From: Takakia lepidozioides
Taxonomy: Eukaryota; Streptophyta; Takakiopsida; Takakiales; Takakiaceae
DNA length: 64,000 nt
Assembly: GCA_030704615.1 (NCBI GenBank)
Contig: CM060734.1
Coordinates: 63,196,042 to 63,260,041 of the forward strand
Direction of reading: 5' to 3'
Under the pieces are notes generated by a model. That model did not search any database, was not told the DNA's origin, and saw only the letters and a list, made by a program, of their open reading frames with translations. Position numbers and translations under genes: made by a program. Shown here one piece after another: positions 20,476-32,130 of the stretch. Position 1 is the first letter of the stretch. The number at the start of each line of letters is the position of its first letter.

Positions 20476-22139
20476 GTATAGCTTGTGTAGTGGACACCGA
20501 TGTATGTTGTGGCACGATGCTTAGGTGCACGACACCTCAATTGATCTCTACCTCATGCTATGCCTCACAGTGTGCACTGGTCCCTTGGGATTTGCAGCCC
20601 CGAGGGCCTTACGGGTCATAGAGAGGGACGGAAATGCTTTCCTGTAATTTGACCACCATACCGCTTGTGAATATGACAACATCAAAAAAACAAGATGGGA
20701 TTGATCCATTGCTGGTGTGACCAATGCTTAGAAGCATCCATGAATTTATGATGTCAGAAAATCCAAAAAGAAAATTTAAAAAAAGAAAACAATTTAAAGT
20801 TACAAAACTGTAGTCTCTAGTCTCTACAGAGTCCGATTGGCGATAAGCAAACATTACAAAATATTCCAACTAAGTTATCCTCTCATCATGCCACCTCCCC
20901 GCCCTCACATCAAAATAATTCTTGTTCATGGGCTTTGCTTGGTTGGTTGGTTGGTTGGAAGGTTTGGAAGAGTGTGGGGCCACTCAAGTTTGAATCGACG
21001 CTGCCACCCAAGTTTCAGTTTGAATCGGAGGGGCACTAACTTAACTGAGAGTTGTGCAAGCAGCGATGCGGCAGTGAGGGAGGGGGCGTCAGCAGTTTGT
21101 GTGGACATGTCAGTTGCTAACTGTTTCTGCACTCTCTCATCCCAGGCTCCATGCCCACTTGTCAACTCTTTCCGGAAGGCTTGGTGAGCAGGGGCGGCTT
21201 CAGAAGCGAGTGGAGGGTTGCATGCGCAGGAAGGGCATGGCACCCACCGCCTTCTCAATCAATCGTACCTCACAATCATGCGCGAAACTTTATCCATCAT
21301 AAGATAATTAGGTTTTGAGTAATGCAGTGGTTTGTTAGTGGCTTTGAGGTGGATGAAATGTGATTAAGAGGTGGAGAGGGGGTGGGATGGTGGGGGGGGG
21401 GTGGTTGGGAGAGGATTCCGTCAGGGAGTGTTGGCATCCTCGCACGTCTGCCCACCCGCTCCTCTTGCAGCCGTGGAGTTCGGCATCCCCGCCAGGCGCC
21501 CTGAGATGTCTTGGAGGTGAGGGCGTGGGAGATTCCTATCTGTATTGGGTCGAGGTTGGATTGAGGTTTGCATTGCTGTATCGATGATCTCCTGTCACCA
21601 CGTTGTGGAATTGCATGTTGTGGCGGGGGATTCCCTCTAATTGGGTTTTCTTTCTGACATGGGAGTAAAAGCCAACATCTGGTCGCTTTATGATAGGATG
21701 GGGTATGGAGGTGATGAGTGTTGGAGATGCTGCATTGGCTTGACGTTTCTATAAGCTCTGTGTCCTTGCTTGTATCCATCGCCCTCTGTCTGCGTGTCTC
21801 GTAAATTTCGTAGATTTGGTGGGTTCGGTGAGAATGGTCCACATGGGATCTTGGAGGCTCTAGGACAAGGCATTTGGCTCGGGGCGAGTCATTTGCACTC
21901 AAGCGTATGTTATGCGAGTTTTGAGACTTGTCTAAGATGGGCTTCTGGCGGCCTTGGATGACGATGGGGGAGTTGGAGGTGGAAGTTGATAGCACCATTG
22001 CGCCCATGAAGATTCTCTTCAAGATTGATTTTCTCAGTAAGGAGCTCCGAGCCGTGAATCTGATGAATGTGTGAGCACCTTATGCCTGTCTCCGGCTCTT
22101 GCCTGCTTCTCCCTCTTGCATTTCCTCACACCACCAGCC
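20476..22139. other. intergenic region upstream of the TPR gene
   Basis: No gene seen. The left part may contain element B's 3' LTR. A G-rich run at 21377-21410 with four G-tracts could form a quadruplex. The promoter and 5' UTR of the gene starting at 22140 must lie in the right part; I see no convincing TATA box. Confidence 0.5.
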
Positions 22140-25100
22140 ATGGTTATTGAGCCATCACTTCCAGTACCTTCGCCACTGGACATCACGATTTCACCGGCAG
22201 TTTCCTCAGGAGCGGAGATCAATGGAAACTATGCGGTCACGAACTCAACTCCAGTTGCGTCGTCCAAAGTGGTTAAGAACAGCCCATGGAAATCTTTGAA
22301 GAAACCTTCCAGGAAATCTCCGAATTTTCCGCCCAGGAGCTCCCCAGGACGACCACCTTTGGAGGAAGGCGCGGCGGCTGAAAAATCAAAAAAGAGCTTG
22401 CCTTTGGATGGAGTCTTACCAGAAAAGCAAGAATTGGACTCGCCGGAACAAACAAATTGCGACCAGAATTCCCCCCATGCTCAACAAACCGAGCAAGGGC
22501 ATATTGTTACCTCTGAAGGCATGCCTGAGAAAGTGAAGGACCAGGAAGTGAAGGGACCAGAAGCACTGCTTGAAAAAGACCTTCAATTCTCAGCTGAAGA
22601 AGACTCCCAGGAGAAATGCTCACCCGAGAAAGCCTCAAAGAGAAAGGGGTCCTCCCCAATTCCGCTCACCCAAGGCCTTGAGAAACTCCATTGTAGGAAA
22701 AGCCGGTTCGGACTCACACAAAGCATACCAGCCAGTGGGAGTTTCAGTGAGGGAGGGAGTGATGAAGAATCTCTGGACTCAGGTCCAAAATTAATATCTG
22801 TATCCACACTTGAGGCATACCTGAAAAATGAAACAGGATCCAAAAGTCCTCATCTGGGTTCATATCTACTCAAGCTTGCAAAATCATATGCTTTGGGAGA
22901 GAATTTTGCCAAGGCAATAGAGTACGGTAACCAGGCAGTCAAATTCTACGAGAAACAATCTAATGGAAAGCCTTGTTTGGATCTTGTGGTAAGCCTTCAT
23001 ATAGTAGCAGCCTTGAACTGCCGACTGGAGAAGTTTGAAGAGGCTATTCCGCTGCTTGAGCGTTCAGTTGCTATCCCGGACTTGAGCGAAGGTGAGGAAC
23101 ATGCCCTTGCTAAATTTGCCGGGCACATGCAGCTTGGTGACACGTTGAATCTACTTGGAAGGCAGGAAGCTGCATTGCAGTCCTACCATGCTGCCCTGCA
23201 AGTCCAAAAGGAAACTCTTGGAGAACTGGATCCACGGGTCGGGGAGACCTGCCACTACATTGCTGAAGCCCACTTGCAGGTAAAAATTTGCACCTGCATT
23301 TGCTCTTCACTCTTATGTCTCTTCTCTACATGTTTTCTCCCTCTTGGTTTTTTCTTTCACTCTTTGACTGCTGTAGTTGTGTGTGTGGGAAGGACAGTTC
23401 AATTGCTGCATTTCTGTCTCTTGTAAATTGTGTAGTCAACTGCTAATACAATTCATACGAGTGTTTGAAAAGATTACCATTGCGTTAATTCTGTTTGAAA
23501 ATATGAGTAGTGCAGGCAATGGAGTTCCAAGAAGCTGAGGTTCTGTGTGAGCACGCCTTAGCCATTCATAAAGAACACAGTGAGGCAGGTTCTTTGGAGG
23601 AAGCTGCTGACGGCCGGCTCCTGGCTCTAATCTACAGTGCAAAAGGTGACCACGAAAATGCATTGGAGAATTTGGTCCATGCTAATGCAACCCTTCTAGC
23701 AAATGATATGCAGGTGAGGTTTGCGTACTAACTCTGAGATTTTTTGTCAGTGAGACCTTGGTCAAGTGTGATCACAACCACTAGTATATCATAATAGTGA
23801 GAGCAACGTCTATCAGCTAAAGTGATAGTGGACAGTGGAAAAATTCACCCATTTTTGATACAGAATTGCCTTGGCACCACCAAAACAATTGCAGTTTGCA
23901 CCTAAATTTTGTATAGAAATCTCGCAGACTAATCGATCAGATGTATTACCATGATATGAAATATGTTACACAGGTGCAATATGGGCAGGTTCTGTTTCAT
24001 GGACCCACCAGTGGCTAACTTTTATGTTTTGTTTTCAGAAGACATCCACTGAACACCTGAAAGAGTACTAACCCCGTCTTATAGAATGCTTTGAAACTCT
24101 GGGAGGAGGGACATTCTGGCTTTCCGTTAAGATTTTATGTAAATGGAAAGCTGTGCTTCTGAATTGTTCTGTCAATTCTGCTGGTAAGCATACGTTTTTA
24201 TGCTCAGAGGAGGACCTGCTCTGGTCTATGTTAGAAATGCTCGGTTTTGGAATCTCTGAACCTTCCAGTGGAAATCAGAAGAGTGAAATGTTACTCTGCT
24301 GGTGGAGGATTGGACTCGCAGATTCATTTCCACATGGGTCACTCAACTGTATATTGGACTCTTCTGCCTAGTGTAGTGAGAATAGAACTGATGGTTAAGC
24401 AAAGCTCTTTGAGCTCACGATTTCCTAATTCTTGCAGACCTTAGTCCAATCCCCACTTCAGGTTTCACATCAGAGATCTGCCTTAGCATCCAATCTCATG
24501 AATTGGGTGGACTACTGCAAATTTTTGCAGATTGATGTGGCAGCCATCAACTCAAGCATTGGTGACGCCCTTTTGGCACTGGGTCGTGATGGAGAAGCAG
24601 TTCTTTCCTACCAGAAGGCTCTCACAGTTTTCAAGGCCTTGAAAGGAGACAACCACACTTTGGTAGCTTCCACTTATATCAGCTTAGCTGAACTCTATCT
24701 GAGAACCAACAAGCTTCGTGAAGCAAAAACCTACTGCGAGAGCGCACTTTGTATTTACGGCAAGCAGGGTGCTGGCCATGCCCCTGCCCCTTCCCCTGAA
24801 GATGTCGCCAATGGACTGACAGATATTGCTGCTATTTTCGAACAATTGAATGAAAAAGAGACGGCGCTCCTCCTCCTTCAGCGGGCTCTCAAAATTCAAG
24901 ATAATATCCCAGGTCAGAAACTTCCATTCTCCTAACTTCCCCCTGACTTCTTCTCTTCATGTTATGTTTGAAGAGACCTAGGATGGAGGTTTCCCTGTAG
25001 GAGTATACTAGTTATTTAGAAGAGGTGCATCTCTCATAGATGCCTTTCGATGCATCTGCCACAGGTCAGCAACTTGCAGTCACCAAAATTTGAAAGCTCA

Positions 25101-26550
25101 CGAGGTTCATGTAGGTCTTGGAAGTTTTAAGTTTTCCCCATCGACACAGTAGTCCAATTTCCTTTTAACAATGATATTGATAATCTGTATCCTATGTGGT
25201 TGTGGCCCTAAATTTTACAGGCCAGCAATTTGCAGTGGGTGGCATTGAAGCCCAGATGGGGATTCTCTACAATATGATGGAAAAATTCATGCCTGCATTG
25301 GATGCTTTCAAGAGTGCCAGTATCAAGTTGAAGGGTGGAGGGGTGAAGAAAACTGCTCTGTTAGGCATACTCTTAAATCAAATGGGCATAACGTGTGTTG
25401 AGCTAGGTGAGATCAAGCAAGCATCACAGTTGTTTGAGGAGTCAAAGAGTGTGTTAGAGGACACTTGTGGACCTCACCATCCTGATACGCTGGATGTCTG
25501 CACTAATCTGGCCAGCACCTACGATGCACTTGGAAGGTACTCCCTTTCTTGCTGCTCTCCCTCTCTCTTTTCTGCTTGGCAGCTCAAAGATTTATGTGCA
25601 TCAGGTAGAGAGCTACAATGTGATGTCAATATCAGCGCCGATGTGAATGTTTGATGCTAATATGATTCTAGTGTGATGTCAGATGTGACCCTTCAATCAA
25701 CACTCCATTCTGAACGACTGGATTGTTCTGGGCTGTACATGACAAATATGTGCATTTGGGGTTTAGTTTTCTATACCCTGGTGGATTAAAATCCACATTG
25801 GGCTCCTGGAGAGCTAGTATGTGTGTCTCTCCATGTGTGTCTCAGCAAAATTGGCGGAAATGGTCGATCGGTAATCTCCATCAATTTTCAATGTGAAGTG
25901 TCCTTTGCCATCCTTGAATGGCGAGGCAACTTTGGTCTGAGTTGCCTACATGGGCTCCAGGAATGCTAGTATCCTGGAGAGACTAGGTGTTCTGTCATAC
26001 CCATGTTTGATCTCCCCAACAAAAAACTTGCGACTGAACTCCTACTATATCCCTCATAATGCTGGTTCAAGAGAAAGGGAGCTGCCCTTTCTCTCTCTCT
26101 CTCTTGAGCATTGACCAGGTAGCCCAGCGGTTGGGTGTTTGTGCCTTGCCTGTGCATAACCTGGGTGATCCTGGGTTCAATCCTTCAACATGCACCTTCA
26201 ATTGTACATTGGCCCCTTGATGGGCTGTGTGTTGAGCAGTAGGCTCTGTGAATTCACTGGATGTTAAATAAGCTTTATCTTCATCTCTCCCCAGTTAATG
26301 TAAAAGTTTCTAACTTTCTTCTGTTGAGGTAACTTATTGGGCATGCAGATTAGAGGATGCCATTAAGCTGCTGGAAGAGATTGTGCAAGTGAAGGAGGAG
26401 AAGCTTGGCACAGTGCACCCCGACATTCATGATGACCGCAAGCGGCTGCAGGAGTTGCTCAAGGATGTGGGCCGATCCCGCACACACAAGTCCCGCAAGC
26501 TTGAAGAGTTACTTTTGAATGCTAGAAAGGAGAATTCGAAATCCAAGTGA
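22140..26550 (+). CDS. KLCR: kinesin light chain-related TPR protein (KLCR/CMU-like)
   Basis: Plant KLCR proteins are TPR scaffolds that bind microtubules and IQD proteins and hold cellulose-synthase tracks in place. Five exons join in phase: 22140-23279, 23516-23713, 24531-24912, 25221-25536, 26349-26550, all with GT-AG borders, giving 745 residues. The start is the first ATG in the frame. Residues 1 to about 240 are low-complexity, rich in Ser, Pro, Lys and Glu. TPR helices follow, for example AKAIEYGNQAVKFYEKQ, EEAIPLLERSVAI, GEAVLSYQKALTVFKAL and EDAIKLLEEIVQVKEEKLG. The C-terminus (RRL-type helix, then SRKLEELLLNARKEN) matches the family's end. Intron 4 contains a SINE. The gene converges with the Tim44-like gene, with about 500 bp between stop codons. 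A small extra exon cannot be excluded. Confidence 0.92.
26110..26290 (+). repeat. tRNA-derived SINE
   Basis: Pol III internal promoter boxes are readable: A box TAGCCCAGCGG (26120-26130) and B box GGGTTCAATCC (26173-26183), about 40 bp apart. The head is preceded by a CT microsatellite, and the tail near 26265-26285 is AT-rich (gttaaataagctttatc). It lies in intron 4 of the KLCR gene in sense orientation. It has diverged too far from a tRNA fold to be called a tRNA gene. Boundaries are approximate. Confidence 0.65.
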
Positions 26551-27049
26551 CCAAATCTATGTGAGCCAGAGAGATTGTTATTTCATTCTTATCCAAATTT
26601 GTTAATGTTCCAGACCTGTACATCACAGCATTTGCAATAGTTAATACAATATTGATGGGCTGCTTCATCATCATTGAAATCTAAAAGCTGTTCCACTCTT
26701 GGTTGAGGCACATCAATGTGCAACTTCCACCACATCAATATGCAACTTCCACCATACATTGACGGTACAAACACGTCCAGTCATGTGGGTTGTGTGCAAT
26801 CTGGAGGCACTGTTTTAACCATACCATTATAGGATCTCACACTGATGTCACACACGCCCAGCATAAAGAAGGATAAGAATAGAGTAGTGTGAGCTGAAGC
26901 GCATAAACGAGTAGACAAACTAGCAAGCCTCTTATAGCCTACATCTTCGGAGTGGCAACTTGGGCAAGTGCTCATGACTGGCTGGCAACCACATGCCCAA
27001 TTTTTTTCTAAAAAGGAAACCTGATCAACAGCCCTGCACCACTCCCATA

Positions 27050-30000
27050 TCATAAAGACAGGCGGCCACACAAGCGCCATTTGGCATCAATCTGTGAGAG
27101 CTGCTTTTCAAACACCCAGATGTCCTCCACAGTGAGCTGACATTACAACCACGTTGCAGTTAGCCTTGGGCAGACAGAATGCCCCACCTGGTATTAGGAG
27201 GTTTTAAACTTTGCTTGTTCTCAAACCCTCCCCTCAAGACTGTTTCCTAACATTTTTGTAGTACAGTGTGACAGGTCTCTTTAAAGTTGAAACACATGAC
27301 TATCACATGGTGCTTCATACATTTACATAGACGCAAAATCAATCTGACATCAGATATGCATAACACAATGAATAGGTGGAATGATGGATTGATACCCACT
27401 TAAAAGTACAATGGAACCAAACATGAAGCAGTCGTTAGTAGGATGGGTGAGCAATGATATTGTATGGTACCAAATGCAGAGAGAGGGAGCCAAAACTGAC
27501 CTCCTTCTCAGGATCCCCAGTGACTAGCTTGCCTTGCTTATCATATGCTGCAAACTTCTGCAAAGTGGAGAGTGGCATTGCCAAGCCAAAATAAAATGCA
27601 TCAGTATGCTCTCCAGAAACATATCACATCTAGTACTTGCTTCTTGAAAAATGTAAGAACCTTGAATTAAGATAACAATAACAATACTAAAGAACCTGTA
27701 CTGGTTGAAGAGCAGTACCTGATTACTGATGATTTGAAGGGTAAGTTGCGCAAATGCATTGTCCAGGTTCTTCTGGTCAACCCCTATCTACAAAACCCCA
27801 CTTACACAGGTGATTTTCAACCCGATTAAAGGTAGTAAAGGGACACAACTAGAGCAAATATGAAGTAGTAACGCACCAAACGGCCTTGCAGAGTGCGCAT
27901 TTTCTTGATGGGGCCTGCTAGCTGCCAGTGGACGCGCGCCCATCTTGCCTCCCTGTGTTTCAGCTCCTTCTTCATCACCTGCCCCCAATAGATGTGAGAG
28001 AAAAGGCTGTAGTTGCCCAAATTAGTAATCTGATCAGGTTGGATCGATATTCTAGTGGCACAAAGCAGTTTGGCAGACTACACACAATGAAAGGATACAA
28101 GAACATGTCACATCAAGAAAAGATGTCACATTTAAGAAAGAAAGTCACACAGTTGTTATTGACGATGAGAGCTGAACAACCAAGACTCACAGGCAAGAGG
28201 TTGTCTATGACAAGCATTTGAAGAAATCCAATAACAACGCATTACAGCCTGCAAAGAGGCAGATTGAAGTGCTTTGCAACAATCCACCCCTACAGTACTA
28301 AGAAAACATATCACATCAAGAAAAGATCACACCATCATCATTCACCATGAGCGCTGGTGGGAGAGAGCATCTACTCACAGACAAAACGTTGTCAGTGACA
28401 AGCATTCGAAGTGATGAACGGTCCGCCTGCGCTATTGCGCTGTTGATCTGAATCCATCCAGAGATAAGGAAGTCATTTATTAAATAGCATAAGCCCAAAC
28501 TAGAAATCAAGTTCAAACTACTAAACTACAAGTCATTTGCATCTCTGACAGTTCATGACAATTTTGTTTCCAATATTCTACATCCCACACCACAGTAGCC
28601 AGTCAAATCCACATGGTAGTAGAAAGGGGGTGTAGAGTGCTTACCTCCTTATAGAGGTCAGAGGCCTCACGGTAAAATTTTGCCTGACTGTAGCCTTTTG
28701 TCTTCTGTCGCAGCTTTGCTATGGCAAAGCCCGTCTTTAACTGCTCCAAAAAACAATAAGCACTCCTAATCATGCCCTCATGTATACAAACAGTACAATA
28801 TTGCTTTGCTGCCAACCTAACCTGGCTAGACCAAGGCATACCCAACAAAATGAGAAATAATAAAACTCAAGATATGCACTTGATAGCAGAATTCTTAGTC
28901 TCTACCTTGCAACTGTATGTTGAACGGTTATTGCTAGTAGCTAATGAATGTGATAGTAGTGTAGCTATATGCCTCACCCCTCCTGCTCCTCTCCCTCTCT
29001 CCCTCTCTACCAATTGGTGGCAAGAATAGCAAGATGACGTATACCATGGCCATGACATTCTCCTTTCTGATATGCCACCCTTCCTTTGTAAACCAACTGC
29101 AATTTACACCAGAAAGCAGACCATTACTAATGTGTCTTCTGGGACAGCTGCAACATGCATCTGTGAATGCAAATCAGGCTTAAGATCAACCGCAAAGTAC
29201 AAAACACTGGGTGAGAGAAAGGAAAAAAAACCATGAATTTGTCAATAACAGCAATTCAATCAACCGAGCCCCAAAAGACCAAGGTTTTAGGCTCTACGTA
29301 TGAGGTAGCAGATTGGCCCTCTTGCAAACACGACTGTTAAGCTCTAGACAGCAAGAGAGAGAGGAACAAGCACTCATAGGCCCTTGTCTTGCTGTACACT
29401 GGCGCCCATAGGGACTCACCTCCAGCTGGAAGGAGCAGAAGGGGGGCAGAAAGCCTCAGTATTCACAACTAAGAATGCTTGGTGTCGCCCATCAGGGACA
29501 TTCACACATCTAGACAGGACAAGAGTTGAGTGGGGGACACAGCTATCATGGAAGAGACAAGATACTCATAAGACTTGTTTGCAGTAGCCTTGGTGCCATA
29601 GACCATGCGCCCAGTTTGGGCCAAACATATCATGGAGGAGAGAGAGCGATAGAGAGAGACCGTTTCAAGAAAGGAAGGGGCGGTGGAGGGGACTTGTAGG
29701 GATCTCCAATGACCCCAGGACTCCCCATATAGACCCTTAATTTCATCTGTGCACCACAAGTTAAATCCATCTTCAGAGGGAGAAGACCACAATCGGTGAG
29801 TGATGGTGTGAAACATATGAAAAGTTAGCAGGTTCCCGTAAAATTATGAAGTTGTTAATTTCACCTGTGGACGTAAGTTGATAGGAAGAAAAAGTACTTG
29901 AGAATCAACCACTGCTAATAAAATGACAATGGAAAGAACTGGATAACAGCCAATTATAGTCACAAGAGAAGACAATCTCCAAATGTTCAACTCAAACTAA

Positions 30001-31764
30001 TAAGAACATGACTTAAGCTAAGCAAAAGAAAGACCAAGTACTCACAGGTCGTTGCATTTGTGGAGGTAATGAAACAGCCTTGGCAAATCCTCTCTGTCCC
30101 CTTGCCACTGAGAGTGGGACAGTCACCTAAGCAGACCCCGCAGAGGTCAATGTCTATTAGGCATCTTTGTTCTTCTGTTGACAACTTTTTTGCAGAAAAC
30201 TAGGGGGCAGAGGCTGTAAATTTTTTTCCAGGTTATTTACAAGCAAGTACTGTTATAAATTTGGGCCCTGGCATGTATTTTGACTGCTTTACCTTTGAGA
30301 GGTAGCGATCACTGTGTTGGATTACCAGCTTTTGGTTAGGGTATGAGTGGGTTCAAACCAGTGTTGGGCGGATCTAAACCTTTTTTTAATATCCACCAGT
30401 TCCGGGTGTTACCAACATGACAAACAGCGGATCCCGGTATGCATCCGGTTATTAAGTTTTGGGCTGAGATCCGCCAGGTATTGACGGGTATTGGCCGGAT
30501 ATCCGCTGGGTATTACACTGGGTATAAGAAAAAAAATTGTATTTTCATATCCGCCGGTTATGCATCTAACCTGGATACTAAAAAACACCGGTTCCGAGTC
30601 CGGATACATTGATATCCGGGTTGATATCCTGCTGTTGATATCCTGATGACTCTATATGCGGCCAACACTGGTTCAAACCACTTATTCTGATTTTGTGGTT
30701 TTGGGGGACAGACACACACAGCGATGGCATTCACATGAGGGCAGATTCCTTCTTGCTACAGACTTTGCCACGGCCGTTTATGGGATCTCAAAGCATCAGG
30801 GTGGAATTGCAAAAGCACTCTCACACAGCCAACAAGCTGTTCCAGGCAATGGAGGGGAACTGTGACCACTGCAATAAAAAATGCACTTAGAGTAGGGAAG
30901 TGTACCGGAGACTGCAATTGGCAAATTCCTTGAGCCCGCAATCCTGTAGCTGCCATTTGAAGACCTGTGATTGTTGCAATTAAAAGTCAGACTAATAACA
31001 GTGCAGAAAACGGGAAGCCTTAATGAAAATGAAAACGTTAGTTCATCTTCAGAAGACTATTACAATTGGGTAACCCCTTTTGCCTTGAACTCATCAACCA
31101 TGCATAGGAAACAACGAAAATTTATTGCTGACCATTCGAACCGGTAGAACAAGAAATAGCCCCAGCTTGGAGGTCAAGTGTACCCTCCCCAAAGACATAC
31201 ATTACGCAGTGAACTATGTATTCTGTCTCCAAATTCATAGGCTAGGCATATGCGCCAAGAGAGAGAGAGAGAGAGAGCTGCGTACGCGTGTGTTGGTCAT
31301 GTGCTAAATCAGTGCAAAAGTACCAACGGTAGTTGAAGCATTCAATCACCTGAAGTACATGATGATGCCCTGGAGATTTCTTGGAAGGACGAGTACCTCC
31401 GAGTGGCTGTCGTTGCAATTGGGCTTAGCACAATTTTCAGTCTTTGTATCCCTCTGATACACCCTGTCTGCCTGTCTTTGGTGCTGCTGAACGCTGTCTC
31501 CGAAGGAATGCCAAATTCAAATCTATGGTAGCGAAAGCCTGTTGAAATGCATCTGTCGTGACCGGAATCCCTCACCGTCTCTGCTACTTTTCCAGAGAAT
31601 CGACCCAAGGTGATCTCATTTCGTGATGCTAATGGAATGATTTCTTGGAGCGCGGAGGAACCAGAAATACGTGAGTGAATAGATGCACAATGAGAAGTGA
31701 AAGTCGAGATAGCAGCTGAAATACGGTGCGGGGCAGACTGGAAATTGCAGCGTAAGGGGCCCAT
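27050..31764 (-). CDS. Tim44-like / MRPL45-like mitochondrial protein
   Basis: Belongs to the Tim44-like fold family; plant members are associated with the mitochondrial inner membrane or the mitoribosome. Exons recognised on the minus strand: 31764-31350, 30107-30046, 29096-29039, 28743-28645, 28447-28379, 27978-27877, 27787-27719, 27557-27501, 27136-27050. Phases agree except between the second and third, where a further exon of length 2 modulo 3 must be missing. The N-terminal exon is rich in Arg and Ser with few acidic residues at the start, as in a presequence. Conserved segments: WFTKEGWHIRKENV, GFAIAKLRQKTKGYSQAKFY, INSAIAQADRSSLRMLVTDN, LIGVDQKNLDNAFAQLTLQ, KFAAYDKQGKLVTGD, and EDIWVFEKQLSQIDAKWRLC at the end. 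Head-to-head with the RsgA gene. Confidence 0.85.
29555..29640 (-). repeat. dispersed intronic repeat, copy 1
   Basis: The minus strand carries the core tgggccaaactgggcgcatgg, then caaggctactgcaaacaag and tcttatgagtatc. It matches copies at 40305, 40665 and (inverted) 41505. Lies in an intron of the Tim44-like gene. Confidence 0.65.
30359..30670. mobile_element. hAT-type MITE, 312 bp
   Basis: Terminal inverted repeats start CAGTGTTGGGCGGAT on the left; the right end is ATGCGGCCAACACTG. The element is flanked by a perfect 8-bp direct repeat GTTCAAAC (30351-30358 and 30671-30678), the target duplication typical of hAT elements. The interior has no ORF and many GGATATCC and CCGG(G)TAT motifs. 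It sits in the first intron of the Tim44-like gene. Confidence 0.88.
31257..31280. repeat. GA microsatellite
   Basis: About eleven GA repeats in the first intron of the Tim44-like gene. Similar GA/CT or AC tracts occur at about 26089-26103, 40258-40285, 40370-40387, 40723-40742, 47887-47902 and 51060-51090. Confidence 0.9.
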
Positions 31765-32130
31765 ACCACCCGTCAAAGGAGTGACATTAACACTCGAAAT
31801 CCGAGAGCACTAACGTGGTAATCTCTGCTCTGCCATTGATGTTTGCACACGCCTCACACACAGCCAGACACTTGACAAGTAGAGAGCCTGCATCCCTCGC
31901 ACTAAACCCTAAACCCTGACAACGTTTTTGAGATGCAATTGAAGTGGGCAAAACTCAGGAACCCTAATTGTGTAGGTGACAGTGGAAACACATAAGACTT
32001 GATCCAGTAGCGTGGACGGAATATGAACTTGATCCAGTAGTGTGGCATGCAAGTGTGCGAGCAAACAGTGAAGGGGAACGGACGGGGCTGGTAGGGAGCG
32101 TGGACGGAATATGAAGCATCAGGTGCCACC
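31765..32130. promoter_or_regulatory. bidirectional promoter with telo-box
   Basis: 366 bp separate the ATGs of two divergent genes for organelle proteins. AAACCCTAAACCCT at 31904-31917 is a plant telo-box, an element enriched in promoters of translation-related genes. Short direct repeats are present: cttgatccagtag at 31998 and 32028, and gtggacggaatatgaa at 32012 and 32100. The second of the latter pair abuts the RsgA start region. Confidence 0.6.

Noticed and set aside
21297-22022. 241-codon minus-strand ORF upstream of KLCR
   Set aside because: Low-complexity His/Pro/Ser-rich translation, no motif, and it covers the G-rich run in antisense; no support as a gene.
26120-26183. Functional tRNA gene
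   Set aside because: A and B boxes are present, but no cloverleaf with acceptor and anticodon stems could be drawn.
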